Origin: Clitoria ternatea
Lineage: Eukaryota; Streptophyta; Magnoliopsida; Fabales; Fabaceae
Assembly (NCBI GenBank): GCA_037962975.1
Contig: CM075671.1
Span: forward strand, 41,192,501 to 41,256,500
DNA: 64,000 bases
Reading direction: 5' to 3'
In this document: positions 1 to 13,255 of the stretch, piece after piece
Position numbering within the stretch: position 1 is the first letter of the stretch
Layout: the number at the start of each line of letters is the position of its first letter
The notes under the pieces: generated by a model
The model's database searches: none
Told to the model about the DNA's origin: nothing
What the model saw: the letters and a program-made list of their open reading frames with translations, nothing else
Position numbers and translations under genes: made by a program

Positions 1-1355
1 TCATCGAGTGACTTGAAGTTTTCCATTCCTTTGTTGTTTCATCTCCTAATGATTGCAATCATGATCAACCATCTAAAGAATACATCAAACTTTAACAAAT
101 ACATAAAAACAACTATAAATTTATTTTGAGACTGCCTCTAATCTATTTTGCTTGTGATGTGGTTTCATATTAGCAAATTGTTGCTTAACATTGACCTTAA
201 ATAGGTCAGAGTTATCTATAATTTGCAATATGGCAGTGCTAGTTGTTCCACTAATGATAACATGTTCCACTCTCCTAAATACCAGGTCTTCATGCTCTAG
301 ACTAAATGGGTTTGTAACTGACCTTGTATGTGAAATTTAACATCACTTATTATTCAAAATCTTTATATGCATTTACATATCACGTATAAACATCTTATAC
401 CATCCTCTAAAAAAATTATAAGGATGTTCCATAGCCTTATTAACAAACTCACTAACCACTCTACTAAACTTATATTTTAAACATCTACGGGGACAAATCC
501 TATCATACATCTATAAATGGTCCATCACAAAATCTACATTGTTAACATACCACGAAGTTACAACACATGCATTATTCAAAATTTTATACTTTTAATTTGT
601 ATATTTTTTATTTTCTAAAACTAATTATGTAATAATAAATTTTTTAATTTTTTTAATTCTCTAAATTTCTAGAATTTTATATTCCTAAATTTCTAATTTT
701 GAATTTTGAAAGTTGTAAATTTCTAAATTTATAATGAAACAAGTATAAATAGTTTATCCCTTGCTTCAAATGTAATCCTAATTAACTAGCTACATTCACA
801 CACTAGTAGCAACAAATATCAATAGTTTGAAAAGCATAATAGTGTAAATTATCTTATCCTAATGTTATACAAGTATCCTAATAAACTTTAAAATATAAAA
901 CTAAAGGAAGTAAAAAGGTCACTAACTTTGAACAAAAATCAAATTTAAATCGGTTGAAAACACACTTTTTTCATCACGATCACAATACAAGAGTATTTGT
1001 ACACTTCAAATAACCTAAAAGAAATTTTGAGAGATTAAGAGAAATGTTAACAAAAGTTTAGAAGAAAAATGAGAAATGAAAGGCTTTACATGCCTATATC
1101 TATATTATGATATTTTGCGTCAAAAATGGCTTATGTAATGGCCAGATGCTAAGTATGTTTAAATCTTGACCCTCCCTTTTGTAACTACCATAAGATCTAG
1201 ACTTTTGTTCTATTACATTGAATCAATGTAGTCAACACAAATAAAGATGACATTTCAAATTCTTAGTTGTTTGTCTACTTTTTCTAATACTACATTGCAT
1301 CGTTATCTAAGCAAACACAAAACTTTGAGGCCAAAAATGTGTTTTTGTTGTAGTG
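1..1355. mobile_element. Right end of a CACTA-like (En/Spm) DNA transposon
   Basis: The segment ends at 1,341-1,355 with a sequence whose reverse complement starts CACTACAACAAAAAC, the classic CACTA terminus. The three bases after it (tat) would be half of a 3-bp target duplication. No matching left terminus occurs in the window, so the element would begin upstream of base 1. The interior is AT-rich and has no credible coding frame, so this could be a non-autonomous derivative or the non-coding flank of a larger element. The terminal motif is seen directly; the extent is inferred. Confidence 0.4.
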
Positions 1356-1660
1356 TATATTTTGTTGATTGAAACATAATAAATTTCTTGATATCTTAAT
1401 TAATATGTGTATGACTTAATTTTTTCACTTTTTCTTAATTTATTTTTCAAATTTGTTAGAATATGAATCAGATATAGAAATATTTTTCTATAAAGGTATA
1501 TTAATAGTTCTTTATTTCAAACATAACACTTAATCTTGTATTAAACAAAAAATTCTTAATCATTAGATCAAAATTAGTTGCAAATTCCAATAAAATTATA
1601 ATGCAAAAACTTACAATTTTTAGCAAACATAATTAATAAAATTAGAACCCAACTAACAGA
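1356..1660. other. AT-rich intergenic stretch, nothing recognised
   Basis: About 300 bases of AT-rich DNA between the CACTA-like terminus and the SINE-like unit. No open frame, hairpin or repeat structure that I could support. Confidence 0.5.
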
Positions 1661-1694
1661 TGGAGGTTGGTCTAAGTGGTAAGTGGCTTGGTAT

Positions 1695-2372
1695 TGTAAT
1701 GTTCCCATCTAAATTCATAGAATTTGCCTTAGGGTCTAATAAAATTTGAGAAAAAAATTTCGCATTGAGTATGTCCTTGACAATAAATACTAAGAACCTA
1801 GGTGGTACATAACTTAAAATGACTCAAAACCTTTATGTTTCACTCTGGTATCAATTATAGAAATCATGTAATCGACTACAGTCGGTTATTGTAATCGATT
1901 ACCCACAAGCAACTTGTGTATAATTTCAGGATTTGCTCTCTTGTAATTGATTAAATAATCAATTATCAGTAGACCAAACTTGTAGAATTATGCAGAATTT
2001 AGCCTCCAGCTCACTTCTGGGACTTCTAACTTGCCTGTTTTAACTCCGAATGCTATGAAACTTTATGGACACTATCTACAACTCATTGCTGACCTGCAGG
2101 CGCAGTCCATGCTAAAGAATTCCTCTGTATCACGTAGTTATGTAGAAAAATACATTTAGCTTATTTTCTTTCAATTCTATTACTAAATCCCATCATTTCT
2201 TATTCAATTATAAATTTTCAATCACACATAAGTCAAAAATATACCTAGGGACCTATTGGAACCTTTTGAGGATTCTGAATCCCACCATAACTCAATTTTA
2301 CTGATTTAGTTGGCTTAAATAGCCAATTTCTTCTTAAAGTAAAATCTCTCTCTCTCTCTCTCTCTTTATATT

Positions 2373-2414
<42 letters not shown>

Positions 2415-5400
2415 ACACACACATATGTCAACTCTTCTAATCATCCACTTCCATCAACCACACAATAACACATCACCATCAATCAAACATATCCTGCCCA
2501 TGGAACTCAATTTCATCACTACCTTGGCTCAATGCCATTTACATCTAATAAGCAATACCGGGCCATCACACCTATACATATTCAACATTATCCTCTAATT
2601 GGCTCGGTGCCATCTATTATCAAGACATACATACACATAGTATCACTCTATCACAATCCCTGCTCACAAACCACATAATCTATCAAAATATAATGGCTCA
2701 ATGTCATTCACAAGATATATGCACATAATATAGGATATCATAACATAATTACTTAACAAGTACTTATAAATTACATTATTACAAGTAATGCAACTTCATC
2801 TATCATGCCTTGGAATCTCAGCTCATTTAGTGCTCATCTCCATGGTATCTGTGATATTCCTGTCATTGGTTACTAAAAGGAAAACAACAACAACAACAGA
2901 AAGGGTGGGTGATGAACATATCAATTAATATAGAAACTCAAAACTGAAAAATGCATAACATTAGCCTTAATGTTTCATATATATATATATACAGTTATAT
3001 TCTACATTCATCATTATTTTCTAATTTCTCATAATTCCTTTATGACACAGGTAAGGATAATTAAACTTCACTACACTTTCCACTCAGGATGCCTGATACT
3101 ATACATTTGTTCAATCATTTCTCACATTAATTACAATTCCAAACATTTCAAACCACTTCAAGCTACCAATGGTAATGCTTATACAACATATATCAATTCA
3201 TCCTCATTCACTCTAACATTCGCTAGCATAATATGCCACTCAGGTTACACCAAGCAATACATACATATCATTAGTCTTACAGTAAACATGCAATTCACTA
3301 CTTGTTCTTAGTCATTAATCTCATTCTCAACATCACGAGCCACTCAAGCTATAGGTAACAATATACATACATTTATATATCAATCCATTCTCAATCATCA
3401 TATGCCACTTAGGCTATGCATTGTCACATGTACATATCAATCCACCTCTGGTTAATTCAAATACTCATAACATCATATAAGGCATCAATTATCATTTCTC
3501 AACTATACATAGGCATAATTGACTCTCACTCAGTTTATACAGACTCACTAGTATCCAGATACTAAAAATGGATCCACCTCTAGCTGGGGGTCCTACTTAA
3601 CACCTCGTGAACCTTACTTGGTCCACCGAGCCCTGATTGGCTCTCTACCTCAACCACTAGGTCCTTCTTGACCACTGGGTAGCTCAACGAAATTCTACTT
3701 GATCATTGAAACCAAAACTAAGTGGTGAAATATACCGTATAATTGCCCAAACCACACATCATTACATATATTCATTTTAATCCACTTGCTTTAATTTAAT
3801 TAATCAATACTCTTAATAAATAACATAAAGTCATCATCATAAACCATTTCACAACTAGTTACTCAGGTAATCTATGTTATCACTAGCCACTTAAGCTTTA
3901 ATATCAATAAAATGGTGGCCACTCAGGCACACATTATATCCCAATTCTTTATTCATCATTATTTAATTTCATATCAAACAAAGGCCACTCAAGCACAATG
4001 ATATTCAATCAATATCATAACAACCCAAAGCCAGTTAGGCATGTTCATCATGAATTATGTTTACACATCAACATATAGCCACTCAGGCTTCATCAATATT
4101 TAATTCAAATCATAACAACAAAAAGCCACTCAGGCCTAATAATATTCAATTAATACCAACTAACCATTCAGGTACAAGCATTTATCAGTATAATTTCAAC
4201 CATAACATTAATCAGTCACCAGATGCAATTTTATTCATAAATTTTCATACAATATTACTTTTATCATAAAACATCTCAAAAACTCATTCTGATATAGACG
4301 TATATCTATATATCAAATTGACATCCCATCATTTTCTTTGCTCTACATTTGGAAACTCAGTCCATTATATATATATATATATTCACATATACATACACTA
4401 TTTTTTCAATCTCAGTAACCACTGATTATCAATCTCATCATTTCATCACTATACTAGATTTATGCATAACAATTCATAATTTTCATTCTCAACCTTTTTA
4501 ATTTCAAATCTAACCATACTTCCAACTATAAATTCTATCAATTATATATATAGTTAAATTAGCTAATTAACGTTAATTATATTCCTTTTTCCAAGAGCCA
4601 ATTAATGTTGAATAATATTTTTAAATCAACTAATATTCCAAACATTCTCTTACCTCAATTCCAAGCTTTCAACTCTTGTTCTCTATGCCAGGTACGCTCA
4701 ATATCTATAATTTAAGGGAATTACATAGTGGGTTAGCATTTTGACCCCCGAAATCAAAACCCACTTTATTGAAACAATTCTAAATAGACTTTTAAAGCTT
4801 TCGAAGCTTACCTCGGTTAATAAAGCACTTAGTTTCAGGTTTTGTTTTGGCTAACGTCTCGCTGATCCTTAGTTCGTAACCTACGGGCACCAAAACAAAA
4901 ACCTGTCAACCTTATTGCACCACGAGAGCTACCAGGGATCTTTTAATCAGTTTAAATTCTCAAAATTTAAATGAAACACATGTAGCTCTAGAAAATTGGA
5001 AGGAGGAAAATTTGATTGAAATATAAAGATGAAACTACCAATTTACTCACCTCATTTCCACAGTTCCAAATATGCAATCAATTTTAAGTTTTAGCTAGAA
5101 ATCGGGCTCCAATTAGGCCTCAACATGGACGATCATGGAGGATGCCATGAAAATGGCCTCTGTTTCTTTCTCTTCAAGTGACACATGCAAGAAAAAGAGA
5201 GAGGGAAAAGAAAAATATTTTAAATCTTAGTGGCAATTTCATTATTTTGCCATTTATTTTCTATTTTTATTATTTCTTTTAATAAAAACTTACTTTTACT
5301 CTTTGGTAAATTATAATTTACCACCACCATTTAATCTAAATTTAAGTTTACTAATTAATCGCTTAAAATTAATTATTCTATATTTATTACTCTATTAACA

Positions 5401-5527
5401 ACTCTTAATTAATTTATAAAAATTTATGGAAATCCTTAATTAAATCTAAATAAATTTAATTTAACTTCCAATAATATATAATTAGCATCGTTTGGAAAAA
5501 TAAATTTTTAACATCAAGGATGTTACA
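1695..5527 (+). mobile_element. Solo LTR, copy A (3.8 kb)
   Basis: Starts TGTAATGTTCCC and ends GGATGTTACA, giving TG...CA ends with an extended inverted match. Flanks are ggtat at 1,690-1,694 and tgtat at 5,528-5,532, a 5-bp target duplication with one mismatch. There is no gag or pol, and the ends are not direct repeats of each other, so a solo LTR fits best. Landmarks shared with copies B, C and D include the phrase CCTAGGGACCTATTGG, short motifs like GGCTCAATGCCAT, many GCCACTCAGG-like decamers and a PyC-rich 3' portion. The family is probably Ty3-type from its ends, but without coding sequence that is inference. Confidence 0.75.
2345..2423. repeat. Compound microsatellite (CT)n-(TA)n-(TG)n-(CA)n
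   Basis: A CT run (2,345-2,365) is followed by TA, TG and a short CA run inside solo LTR A. LTR D has a CA/TA microsatellite at the comparable place (28,714-28,768), so the unstable tract may be ancestral to the family. Confidence 0.9.
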
Positions 5528-5599
5528 TGTATCACTTAGGTAAAGTCATAGGTTCGAGACCTTATAAATACATAAAACTCCTACAGGGACCAATTAACA

Positions 5600-7321
5600 T
5601 TGGAGAACTCTGCTAGGGTTTTTAGTGGAGAAGGGCATAGAATGAAAAGAAAATAGACAAAGGAGGAATAAAATCACAAGGAAAGATATCCTTTACTTGA
5701 CAGAATGATAGGAAAAAAGATAACATAATAAGGGTTGATCTAGGTTGGCATGGGTATCACTTTACTTGGATAATAAAATAGCATGGTACAATCATTATCT
5801 CTAAGAGACTTGATAGAGCTATTGTGGATGTTGGGTAGGCTTTCTCTTCCCAAAAGCTTATGCAAAGGTTGTAAAAAGAGTTTATTTTGATCACCGTACA
5901 CTTATTCTTCATTGTCATGCTGTGGTGGGAAGACTTCATAATCGCCATTTCTACTTTCATGTAGTTTGGGCAAGGCACTTGGCCTTTGAGAGGATTGTTT
6001 GAAATGCATTGGGGTAATGATCAGGCGGTGAGTCAGTTCCTTAAGAAAGTGAAAGAGGATTCTTTGAAGTTTAATAGAGACATCTTCGAAAATATCTCTA
6101 GACAAAACAGATAAGTAGAAAAAAGATTGGAGGAGGTTCATAGACAAATGAAGGTGTTCCACCCGTATGACTTATCTGTCTTAAAGGCCTCATTTTAGGA
6201 AGAGTATCAAGAGATCATGTGGTGAGAAAAGATTTTATAGTATTAGAAGTCTAGAGAGAAGTGAGTAAGATATGATGATCGTAACACCACGTTTTTCTAT
6301 ACCTAGATAATGATTCAAAGGAAGAGCAAAAAGATTAATGGCCTTCATAATGATGGTGTATGGTGTACAGAGCCTAAAGTCTTGAAAAATTTGGCACACT
6401 CTTATTATCAAAACCTTTTAAAGAAGAGTGTCATTATTTAGAATGTTCTTCATGATAGATGTTTGACTTTATTAAAGGAGACACAATTTTCTTTTGTGGC
6501 TCTTTAGAGAAAGATAAAGTCAAGAGGGCTTTAATGAAAATGAAATCTTTCAAAGCCTTTAGCTTGAATGGGTTTCAACCATACTTTTTAAAGAAATATT
6601 GTCATATCATTTTGAATGATGTCTAGAGCTTAATTAGGATTGCTTTTCTTAGGGAGCATACAAATAGATCAATTATTGACACTCTTCTCATTCTAATTCC
6701 TAAAGTGGGTAATCTTACCCCTTTGAAGAATTTCAAGCTAATCAGTCTTTGTAATATTATATATAAGATTTTAATGAAAGTCATTATAAATTGACTTTGC
6801 CCTTTTCTAGATGAAATATTAGGGCCTCACCAAAGTAGTTTTATTCCCAATAGGAGTACGATGGATAATTCTATAGTTGTTCAAAAAGTTATGCATGTCA
6901 TGCATTATTTTAAGTCAAAGAAAAGAACTATAGCTTTTAAGATTGATCTAGAGAAGGTTTATGATAGAGTAAATGGGGACTTTCTTTAGGAGGCCCTTCG
7001 CTTCTTTAGGCTCCTAAGTAGACTTATTTCTCTCATCACATGGTGTATGTGCTCTTTACATCTTTCTCTTCTTTAGAATATGGAGAGGCTCAGAGGATTT
7101 GATCCAAGAGGTGGATTACATCAAGGTAACCCCATGTCTCCTTACCTTCTTGTGCTTTTGGAACACCTTGTTATTCTCATTTAGAACCACCTTAATAAAG
7201 GTTCTCAAACTTAACTTTCTAGCGCATACCTCTCATTTTTATGACAATAGAATTCTCTTTTGCCAAGTTTCTATGAGACAAGTGGTGTGTTTGATGAATA
7301 TTCTAGAGCCCGTAAGTAAAG
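5600..7321 (+). pseudogene. LINE-1 ORF2 remnant, endonuclease end and RT (5' half)
   Basis: Decayed L1-type ORF2 on the + strand. Around 5,740-5,900 a frame resembles the end of the endonuclease (FTWI, then a KRLDRA-like motif). Around 6,715-7,000 a frame reads like LINE reverse transcriptase: NFKLISLCNIIYKILMK, then QSSFIPNRSTMDN and KIDLEKVYDRV. A GLHQGNPMSPYL-like block follows at 7,110-7,150. Many stops and frameshifts are present. The catalytic FADD block is missing where solo LTR B is inserted at 7,322. The coding trace resumes after 10,936. The 5' boundary is not clear, so the start is approximate. Confidence 0.65.
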
Positions 7322-7544
7322 TATAACGTTCCACCCTATTTTATTTATTTTTAAACATAATTTTATTCAGTTTGTAGATTTTTATCTACTTTTAATAATT
7401 AAGTACCGCAATACATACTTAAAATAAAACAAAACAGTAGCAAACTTAAAATGAAAATAGCAACGGACTTTAAAAGCAGAAACAACAACATACTCAAAAC
7501 AGAGACAACTACAAACTTTTAAAAACAGATATAGTAATAGACTT

Positions 7545-7575
<31 letters not shown>

Positions 7576-10500
7576 ACTTAAAATAAAGACAACAATAGCA
7601 GCCTCAAAATACAAAAACAACAATAGGCTTAGAATGAAAACAACAATAGACTTTTAAAAGAAGAAATAGTAACAAACTCAAAATAGAGACAACAACATAC
7701 TTTTAAAATAACAGACACAACAATAAACTTTAAACAAAAACAACAATAGCAGACTTAAAACAGAGACAACAACAGCAACCTTAAAATATAAAAACAACAA
7801 CAGACTTAAAATAACAACAACAATAGACTTTTAAAAGCAGAAACAACAACAAACTCAAAACAGAGACTACATCAGACTTTTAGAAAAATAGACACAACAA
7901 CAGACTTTAAACAAAAATAGCAACAGACTCAAAACAGAGACAACATCAGTAACCTCAAAATATAAAAAAATAGCAGACTTATATTATGTAAAAAATACAA
8001 CTAGTTATGTAAAATTTTCCATTGATATGAACTTCTACGTGCCTTAAACATATCTAAATGGTCTTTGAATGCCACCAAATTTTACAAGTAGCTACTACAC
8101 ACCAATTATGAACTAATGGGACTGACTGCACTAAAAAATTCTAAAATTAAGGAATATACACAATAAAATGCAATTGGGTTATTTTATGTCATTTGGACAT
8201 TCAAAGCTAACCTAGTCACCTGTAATTTGATTCAAGGCATTATAAACACATTACAAAGATGGTATAGGCACACAATCTATTTGAAGGTTCTAAAACCTCC
8301 TAGACCAAAATATCAACTATCAATTTCTTTAAATTCTCTTATCCCTTAACAAAATCATATATCTAACAAACTCGATACACTTCTAGCTTTCAATTCAAAT
8401 CTAAATCCATTCTAATCAGCTAATATAATGATTAAACAGAATGGCTCAGTGCCAATCTATCAACTTTCAATTCATAATACCTAGGCATCATATATATGTA
8501 TCTATAGTTCCACAGCATTATCTAAGTGGCTCAATGTCATCTATCAGCTAAACATATATATATATATATACTACATTACCAAAATCACTTTCTGATCAGT
8601 CACATAATCTATCAAGATATAGTGGCTTCGTGCCATTCAAAAAACATATATACGTATAAGGAAACATAAGAGATTATAACATAATTACCTAAATAAGTAC
8701 TCATAATTTACTGTATTACAAGCAATATAACTTCCTCCATTATTCCTTGGCATTTCAGGCTCACTTGGTACTCACCTCCATGGTGTTTGTGATATTCCTG
8801 TCATTGGTTACTAAAAAGAAAACAATGACAATAAAAAAGGGTGAGTGTCGAACATATTAATCAATATAGAATTTCAAATTTGAAAAAAAGTATAACATTA
8901 GCCTTATGATATACCTACTCAATTTATATTTCAATTGCACCATCTATGATCAGTCATTAACCTCATTGTCAACATCATAAGCTAGTTAGGCTACAACTAA
9001 TAGTATACACGCATTTATATAATAATTCATTCTCAATCACCATATGCTGCTCGGGCTGCACTTAGTAACATATACATATCAAATTCTCCTTAATTAGTCA
9101 CCATATCATATCATGGATCAACCACCACTTATCAAACACACAATGTCATAACTGACTCTCACTTAGAGTTTGATTAGACTCACTAGTATCTAAATACTAA
9201 AAATGGATCGACCTCTAGTTGGGGGTCTTACTTGACACCCCGTGAACCCTACTTGGTCCACCGAGCCCTACTTGGCTTTCCACCTTAACCACTAGGTCTT
9301 TCTTAACCATTGGGTAGCTCAACATGATCTTACTTAACCAACAGAGCCAAAAATGAGGGGTGAAATATACCGTACAACCATCCAAACTACATAAATGACA
9401 TAGATTCATTTTAATTCACTTTCTCTAATTTAATAACCCAATTCTCTTAATAAATAACATAAGGCAATCATTATAAACCATTTCATTATTAGCCACTTAG
9501 TCAAATTAATTCACCACTAACCACTTAGGCTTTTAAATATTAAATATAATGACGGCCACTCAGGCACACCCCATATCTCAATTCTCTGTTCAGTATTATT
9601 ATTTAATTTCATATCAAACAAAAGCCACTCAAGTACAAGCATTTATCAATATAATTTTAATCATAATATTAATAAATCACTCAAATATAAATTTTTCATA
9701 TACACTCATATGTAAATCTTATAAACAATTTTTATATAACATCATTTTCATCATCATACATTTGGAAATTCATTCCAACACATATATACTCATGCATGCA
9801 TATACTATCTATTCAATTTCAATAGCATTAATTATTGATTTCATCATGTTATCACTATACATGATTATACATAACAATTTCCTAGTTCCTTATTTTCATC
9901 ATTACTAAACTTATATCTAGTCACAATTCATACTATAAATTCCATCAATTATATATTATGGTTAAGTTAGCTAATTAATGTTAATTATATCCCTTTTCCA
10001 GATGCCACTTGACGCGAAATAATATTTCTAAATTAACTAATATTCCAAACACTTTATTACTTGATTCCAAGCTTTCAATTTTTATTCTCTATGTCGGGTA
10101 CATCCAATATCTATGAATTAAGGAAGTTACGAAGTGAGTTAGCTTTTCGACCCCTGAAATCAAAACCCACCTTACCAAAATAATTCTAAATACACTTTTA
10201 GGGCTTCTGAAGCTTACCTTGATTAATCCCGCTTTTGGTTTTGAGTTCTGTTTCAGCTAACACCTCACTAATCCTCGGTTCATAACTTATGGTTACCGAA
10301 ACAAAAACCCATCAATGAATTATCAATACTTATCGTTCCAAAGTTCTATTTACAAGCTCAAAATACAAAAATGCAAAGAACACGAAACCCCCTTCATTAT
10401 GGGTGAAATTAGATTCCAAGAAAGAGTTACTGAAACTAAAAATTGAAGCTACTAAAGTGCTTACCTTGTTCCCATAAGTTTAAATATGCGATCAATTTCA

Positions 10501-10936
10501 AGTTTCATCGCGAAATTGGGCATCAATCAAGTATGCAAATGGACAGCTATGGACGGGACTTGGGTTTCTGTTTCCTTTCTTCAAATGGAACATGCGAGAA
10601 AGAGAGAAAGAGAAAGGAAAAATATTTTAAAGTTTAGGGGAAATTTAGTAATTTTGTAAATTTCTTTTCTACTCTCTTTTATTTCCTTTTAAAAAATCCA
10701 CTTTTACCTCATGGTAAATTATATTTTACCACCACCATTTAATCTAAATTGAAATTTACTAATTAATCACTCAAAATTAGTTATTCCAATTTTATTACTT
10801 TATTAATATCTCATAAATAATTTATAATTTAGGAAAATCCCTAATTAAATCTGAATAAATTTAATTTATGTCTAATAATCTTTAATTAACTTCATACGAT
10901 AAAATAAATTAAATATAAAGCATCAAGATTATTAGT
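7322..10936 (+). mobile_element. Solo LTR, copy B (3.6 kb), within LINE-1
   Basis: Starts TATAACGTTCC, apparently a TG-to-TA change of the family terminus TGTAACGT. It ends near AGATTATTAG, where copies A and D end GGATGTTACA or GGATATTACA. From about 8,440 on it tracks copy A: GGCTCAATGTCATC motifs, GCCACTCAGG-like motifs, a proline-acceptor-like CCACTAGGTC block and the AT-rich 3' end. Its first kilobase differs and holds an A/C-rich repeat. The LINE reading frame resumes on the far side, which marks this as an insertion. The flanks taaag and taact match at only three of five bases, so the target duplication is weak. Confidence 0.65.
7424..7985. repeat. Imperfect A/C-rich repeats (AACAACAACAGACTTNAAA-like)
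   Basis: About 560 bases are built from variants of a roughly 30-base phrase: an ACAACAACA run, then AGACTT, then AAAA or TTTAAA, alternating with AGAGACAAC. It lies in the 5' part of solo LTR B and is absent from copies A, C and D, so it was gained in this copy or subfamily. Very few G residues on this strand. Confidence 0.7.
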
Positions 10937-12999
10937 TAACTATGAGAAGTCTTGAGCTATATGTTCTAAAGGGGTTGCAACCCAACACCGCAATGTTCTT
11001 ATGGGTTGTACTCTATCTGCATGGTGAATGATCTTCGAAGCGATTTGGATTTTCCCCTCTTGAAAGGGAGGGTATCTCAAACTCTTTTCCATCCCTATCT
11101 TGAGAGGATTAAAAATAAGGTTGTATTGCGGAAGACTATTAAATAGAGTAAGGTGTGTGTTTGGCAAAGTTGATTCTTTCATCAATTTCGCTTTATTTGA
11201 TGTAGGTTTTTTGGATACCTTAATCTATTTGCAATAAGACTGATAAAAGAATTATGATTTCCTAAGGTCTAATAAAGATGGTGGCCATGGCTAGTATTTG
11301 CTTAATTAGGACATTGTTTCTGGTCCTAAAAACTATGATGATCTTGGTTTAAGGTCCGCTCATGATATGAATATGGCTTTGTTGGGTAAGCTCAGGTGGA
11401 GTATAATAAACTTTGGGTTTCTCTTTTGACCCATAAATACTTACATCAATGCTTTTTGTGGGATTATCAATCTTGACCTTATCATTCATACATATGTAGG
11501 GTTATCATGCATGCCTTTACAATTTTAAGGGATGGCTATATGTTTCAAATAGGGAGTGTTGAATGGCCGATTTGGAGCAAGGATTGGATTGGATTTGGCA
11601 TTATGGGAGTAAAAGATTTCATTTATTCATATAATTGATTCCAAAATACAGGTCTGGGATTTGATTAGGGACATGGGGTTAGAGTCTTGGAAGGCTTTAT
11701 ACATTCATTCTAAGTGAGGTTGTTGTTAAGATCCTACCCATGGAACCTATTATTTCCCAAGAGCTGTCAAGTGAAAGATAAAAGAGTGGATTGGGTAGGT
11801 ATTTTTTAGTGAAGAAGGTCAATTAGTAGTTAGTTGATAAAGCTCAAGGTAATCTTAGTGGTGATTGGAAGTGAGGTAGGGGCCTCCTTTGTAACGAGAA
11901 AACATGTTTCCTTGTGTGGCTCTGTTATCATTGTGTCTTTCGCATAAACAAGTTGAGGTGGGAAAGAAAACTTACAACCTCTCATTCATGTCATAGATGT
12001 TCAATAGAGCATGAGTCAGGTGTGTATGCGTTGTGAGATTGCCCTCACTCTCGGGAAGTTTAGTATTGTGTTGGAGCTCTCAGATGGAATTGGTTTAAAA
12101 AGTCAGATTTTGGCTCTTTGGTGAAGAATCATGCTTTAGGTTCTCATGCCAAATTGTTCTTAGCTAGCTTATGGTGTGTATGGACTTGGAGGAATAATGC
12201 TATTTTTGGTGAGGAAATATGGTATGTTGGTTCTATGATCAATTCCATCCATGCCTTCATTGCGAATTACTCTTTATCAGTCTGTAACATGGTGGATAAT
12301 GACTATGAGCCTTTCATGGCCACCTCTAGTTACTCCCATAGTGAAGCTTAATTAATTAGTATCATAACATGATTGGGAATAAGCTGAGACCCAATTCTTT
12401 ATGAGGCTAATTCGGTTGTTGACCTCCTTTTCTAGACAAAGGCATTTCTTTTTGTGGTTATTTTGAGCATGGTTTTAAAAATCGGATTGGACCGACCGGT
12501 TCAATAGGTTGAACTAGGAACTGGCTAGGGCATCAGTATAGACAATGGAATAAATCAGGCATCTCAGAACCGGTTGAAAACCGATTGAACTCGTCAAATT
12601 TCTAAAATTGTCTTTTTTTTGCTATTTTTTTAAAAAATTATTAAAAATATTTTTAAATAAATAAAAATTTATATATAATATTTACATATTTTTATTTAAT
12701 ATGATTTTGTAATCCTATAAAACATGTAATTTGATCCTTAGTTAACTTAGTTTTCTTATAATTTTTTGTTAATATATCAAGAATTATATTATATTATATT
12801 AAAAACATATATTTTATTATGACCGGTTTGACACGATTCAACCACAGTTAAACTAATGAACCGTGAACCAGTATCTTCAATTATTCGATCCCCAATCCAA
12901 TTTTTAAAACCTTGATTCCGAGTGTGGGATCCTCCTCGAATGAGGAGCTCCACTTGTAATTTTTCTTCCTATTCTTTACTTTTCCTATTAAAAAAAAGA
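10937..12999 (+). pseudogene. LINE-1 ORF2 remnant, 3' half with A-tail
   Basis: Continuation of the LINE cut by solo LTR B. Around 11,040-11,150 the frame reads like the post-RT region (GRVSQTLFHPYLERIKNKV). Around 11,930-12,350 it gives the C-terminal zinc-binding/RNase H-like part of plant L1 ORF2, including an intact short frame at 12,118-12,351 with ASLWCVWTWRNNAIFGE, a typical WxxWRxRNxxIFxE block. The 3' UTR is interrupted by a hAT MITE at 12,468-12,914. The element ends in a short A-tail at 12,990-12,999, at which the second LINE is inserted. Non-functional: multiple stops and frameshifts. Confidence 0.65.
12468..12914. mobile_element. hAT-like MITE, 447 bp
   Basis: Terminal inverted repeats are CATGGTTTTAAAAATCGG on the left and, read inward from the right, CAAGGTTTTAAAAATTGG. 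Flanks attttgag (12,460-12,467) and attccgag (12,915-12,922) fit an 8-bp target duplication with two mismatches, as expected of hAT elements. The interior is AT-rich with GACCGGTT-type motifs near both ends and no coding frame. Confidence 0.7.
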
Positions 13000-13255
13000 A
13001 CCGAACTAATATGTGTTTTTTTATCAGCAAGAAGTAATATTAAAAAAGGTACAAGGGGTACCTTAACCTATATATAAAATCAAAGCATTACAAACTTGTA
13101 AGACATAAAAAAGGTTCCTTATACCATTCCAAGAGACCTCTAGAGAAACCTTTCATTATAGACTTAAGCCACAACTAACTTCTAAGTTGTATCAATTCAA
13201 ACATTTTAGATATATAAACAATTTTATTCCTGAAAACCACATTATTATGGCATCT

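Larger units (their letters stand above)
1660..5590 (+). mobile_element. SINE-like unit split by solo LTR A
   Basis: An A-box-like sequence, TGGTCTAAGTGG, lies at 1,668-1,679, and a B-box-like GGTTCGAGACC at 5,551-5,561. With the intervening LTR and one copy of its target duplication removed, the boxes are about 45 bases apart, as expected for a tRNA-derived internal Pol III promoter. The text between them (AAGTGGCTTGGTAT then CACTTAGG) resembles plant SINE heads. The 3' end after the B box is not clear. It is not a tRNA gene, since no cloverleaf or CCA-side stem is evident. Confidence 0.45.

Noticed and set aside
5551..5561. GGTTCGAGACC as part of a tRNA gene
   Set aside because: No acceptor stem, anticodon stem or CCA-side pairing could be built around it. 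With the A box across the LTR it fits a SINE head better.
10443..10637. Small frames at matching places in LTR B (10,443-10,637) and D (42,912-43,100), both ending KYFK
   Set aside because: The similarity follows from the LTRs being homologous; A and C do not keep the frame, and composition is that of AG-rich non-coding DNA.
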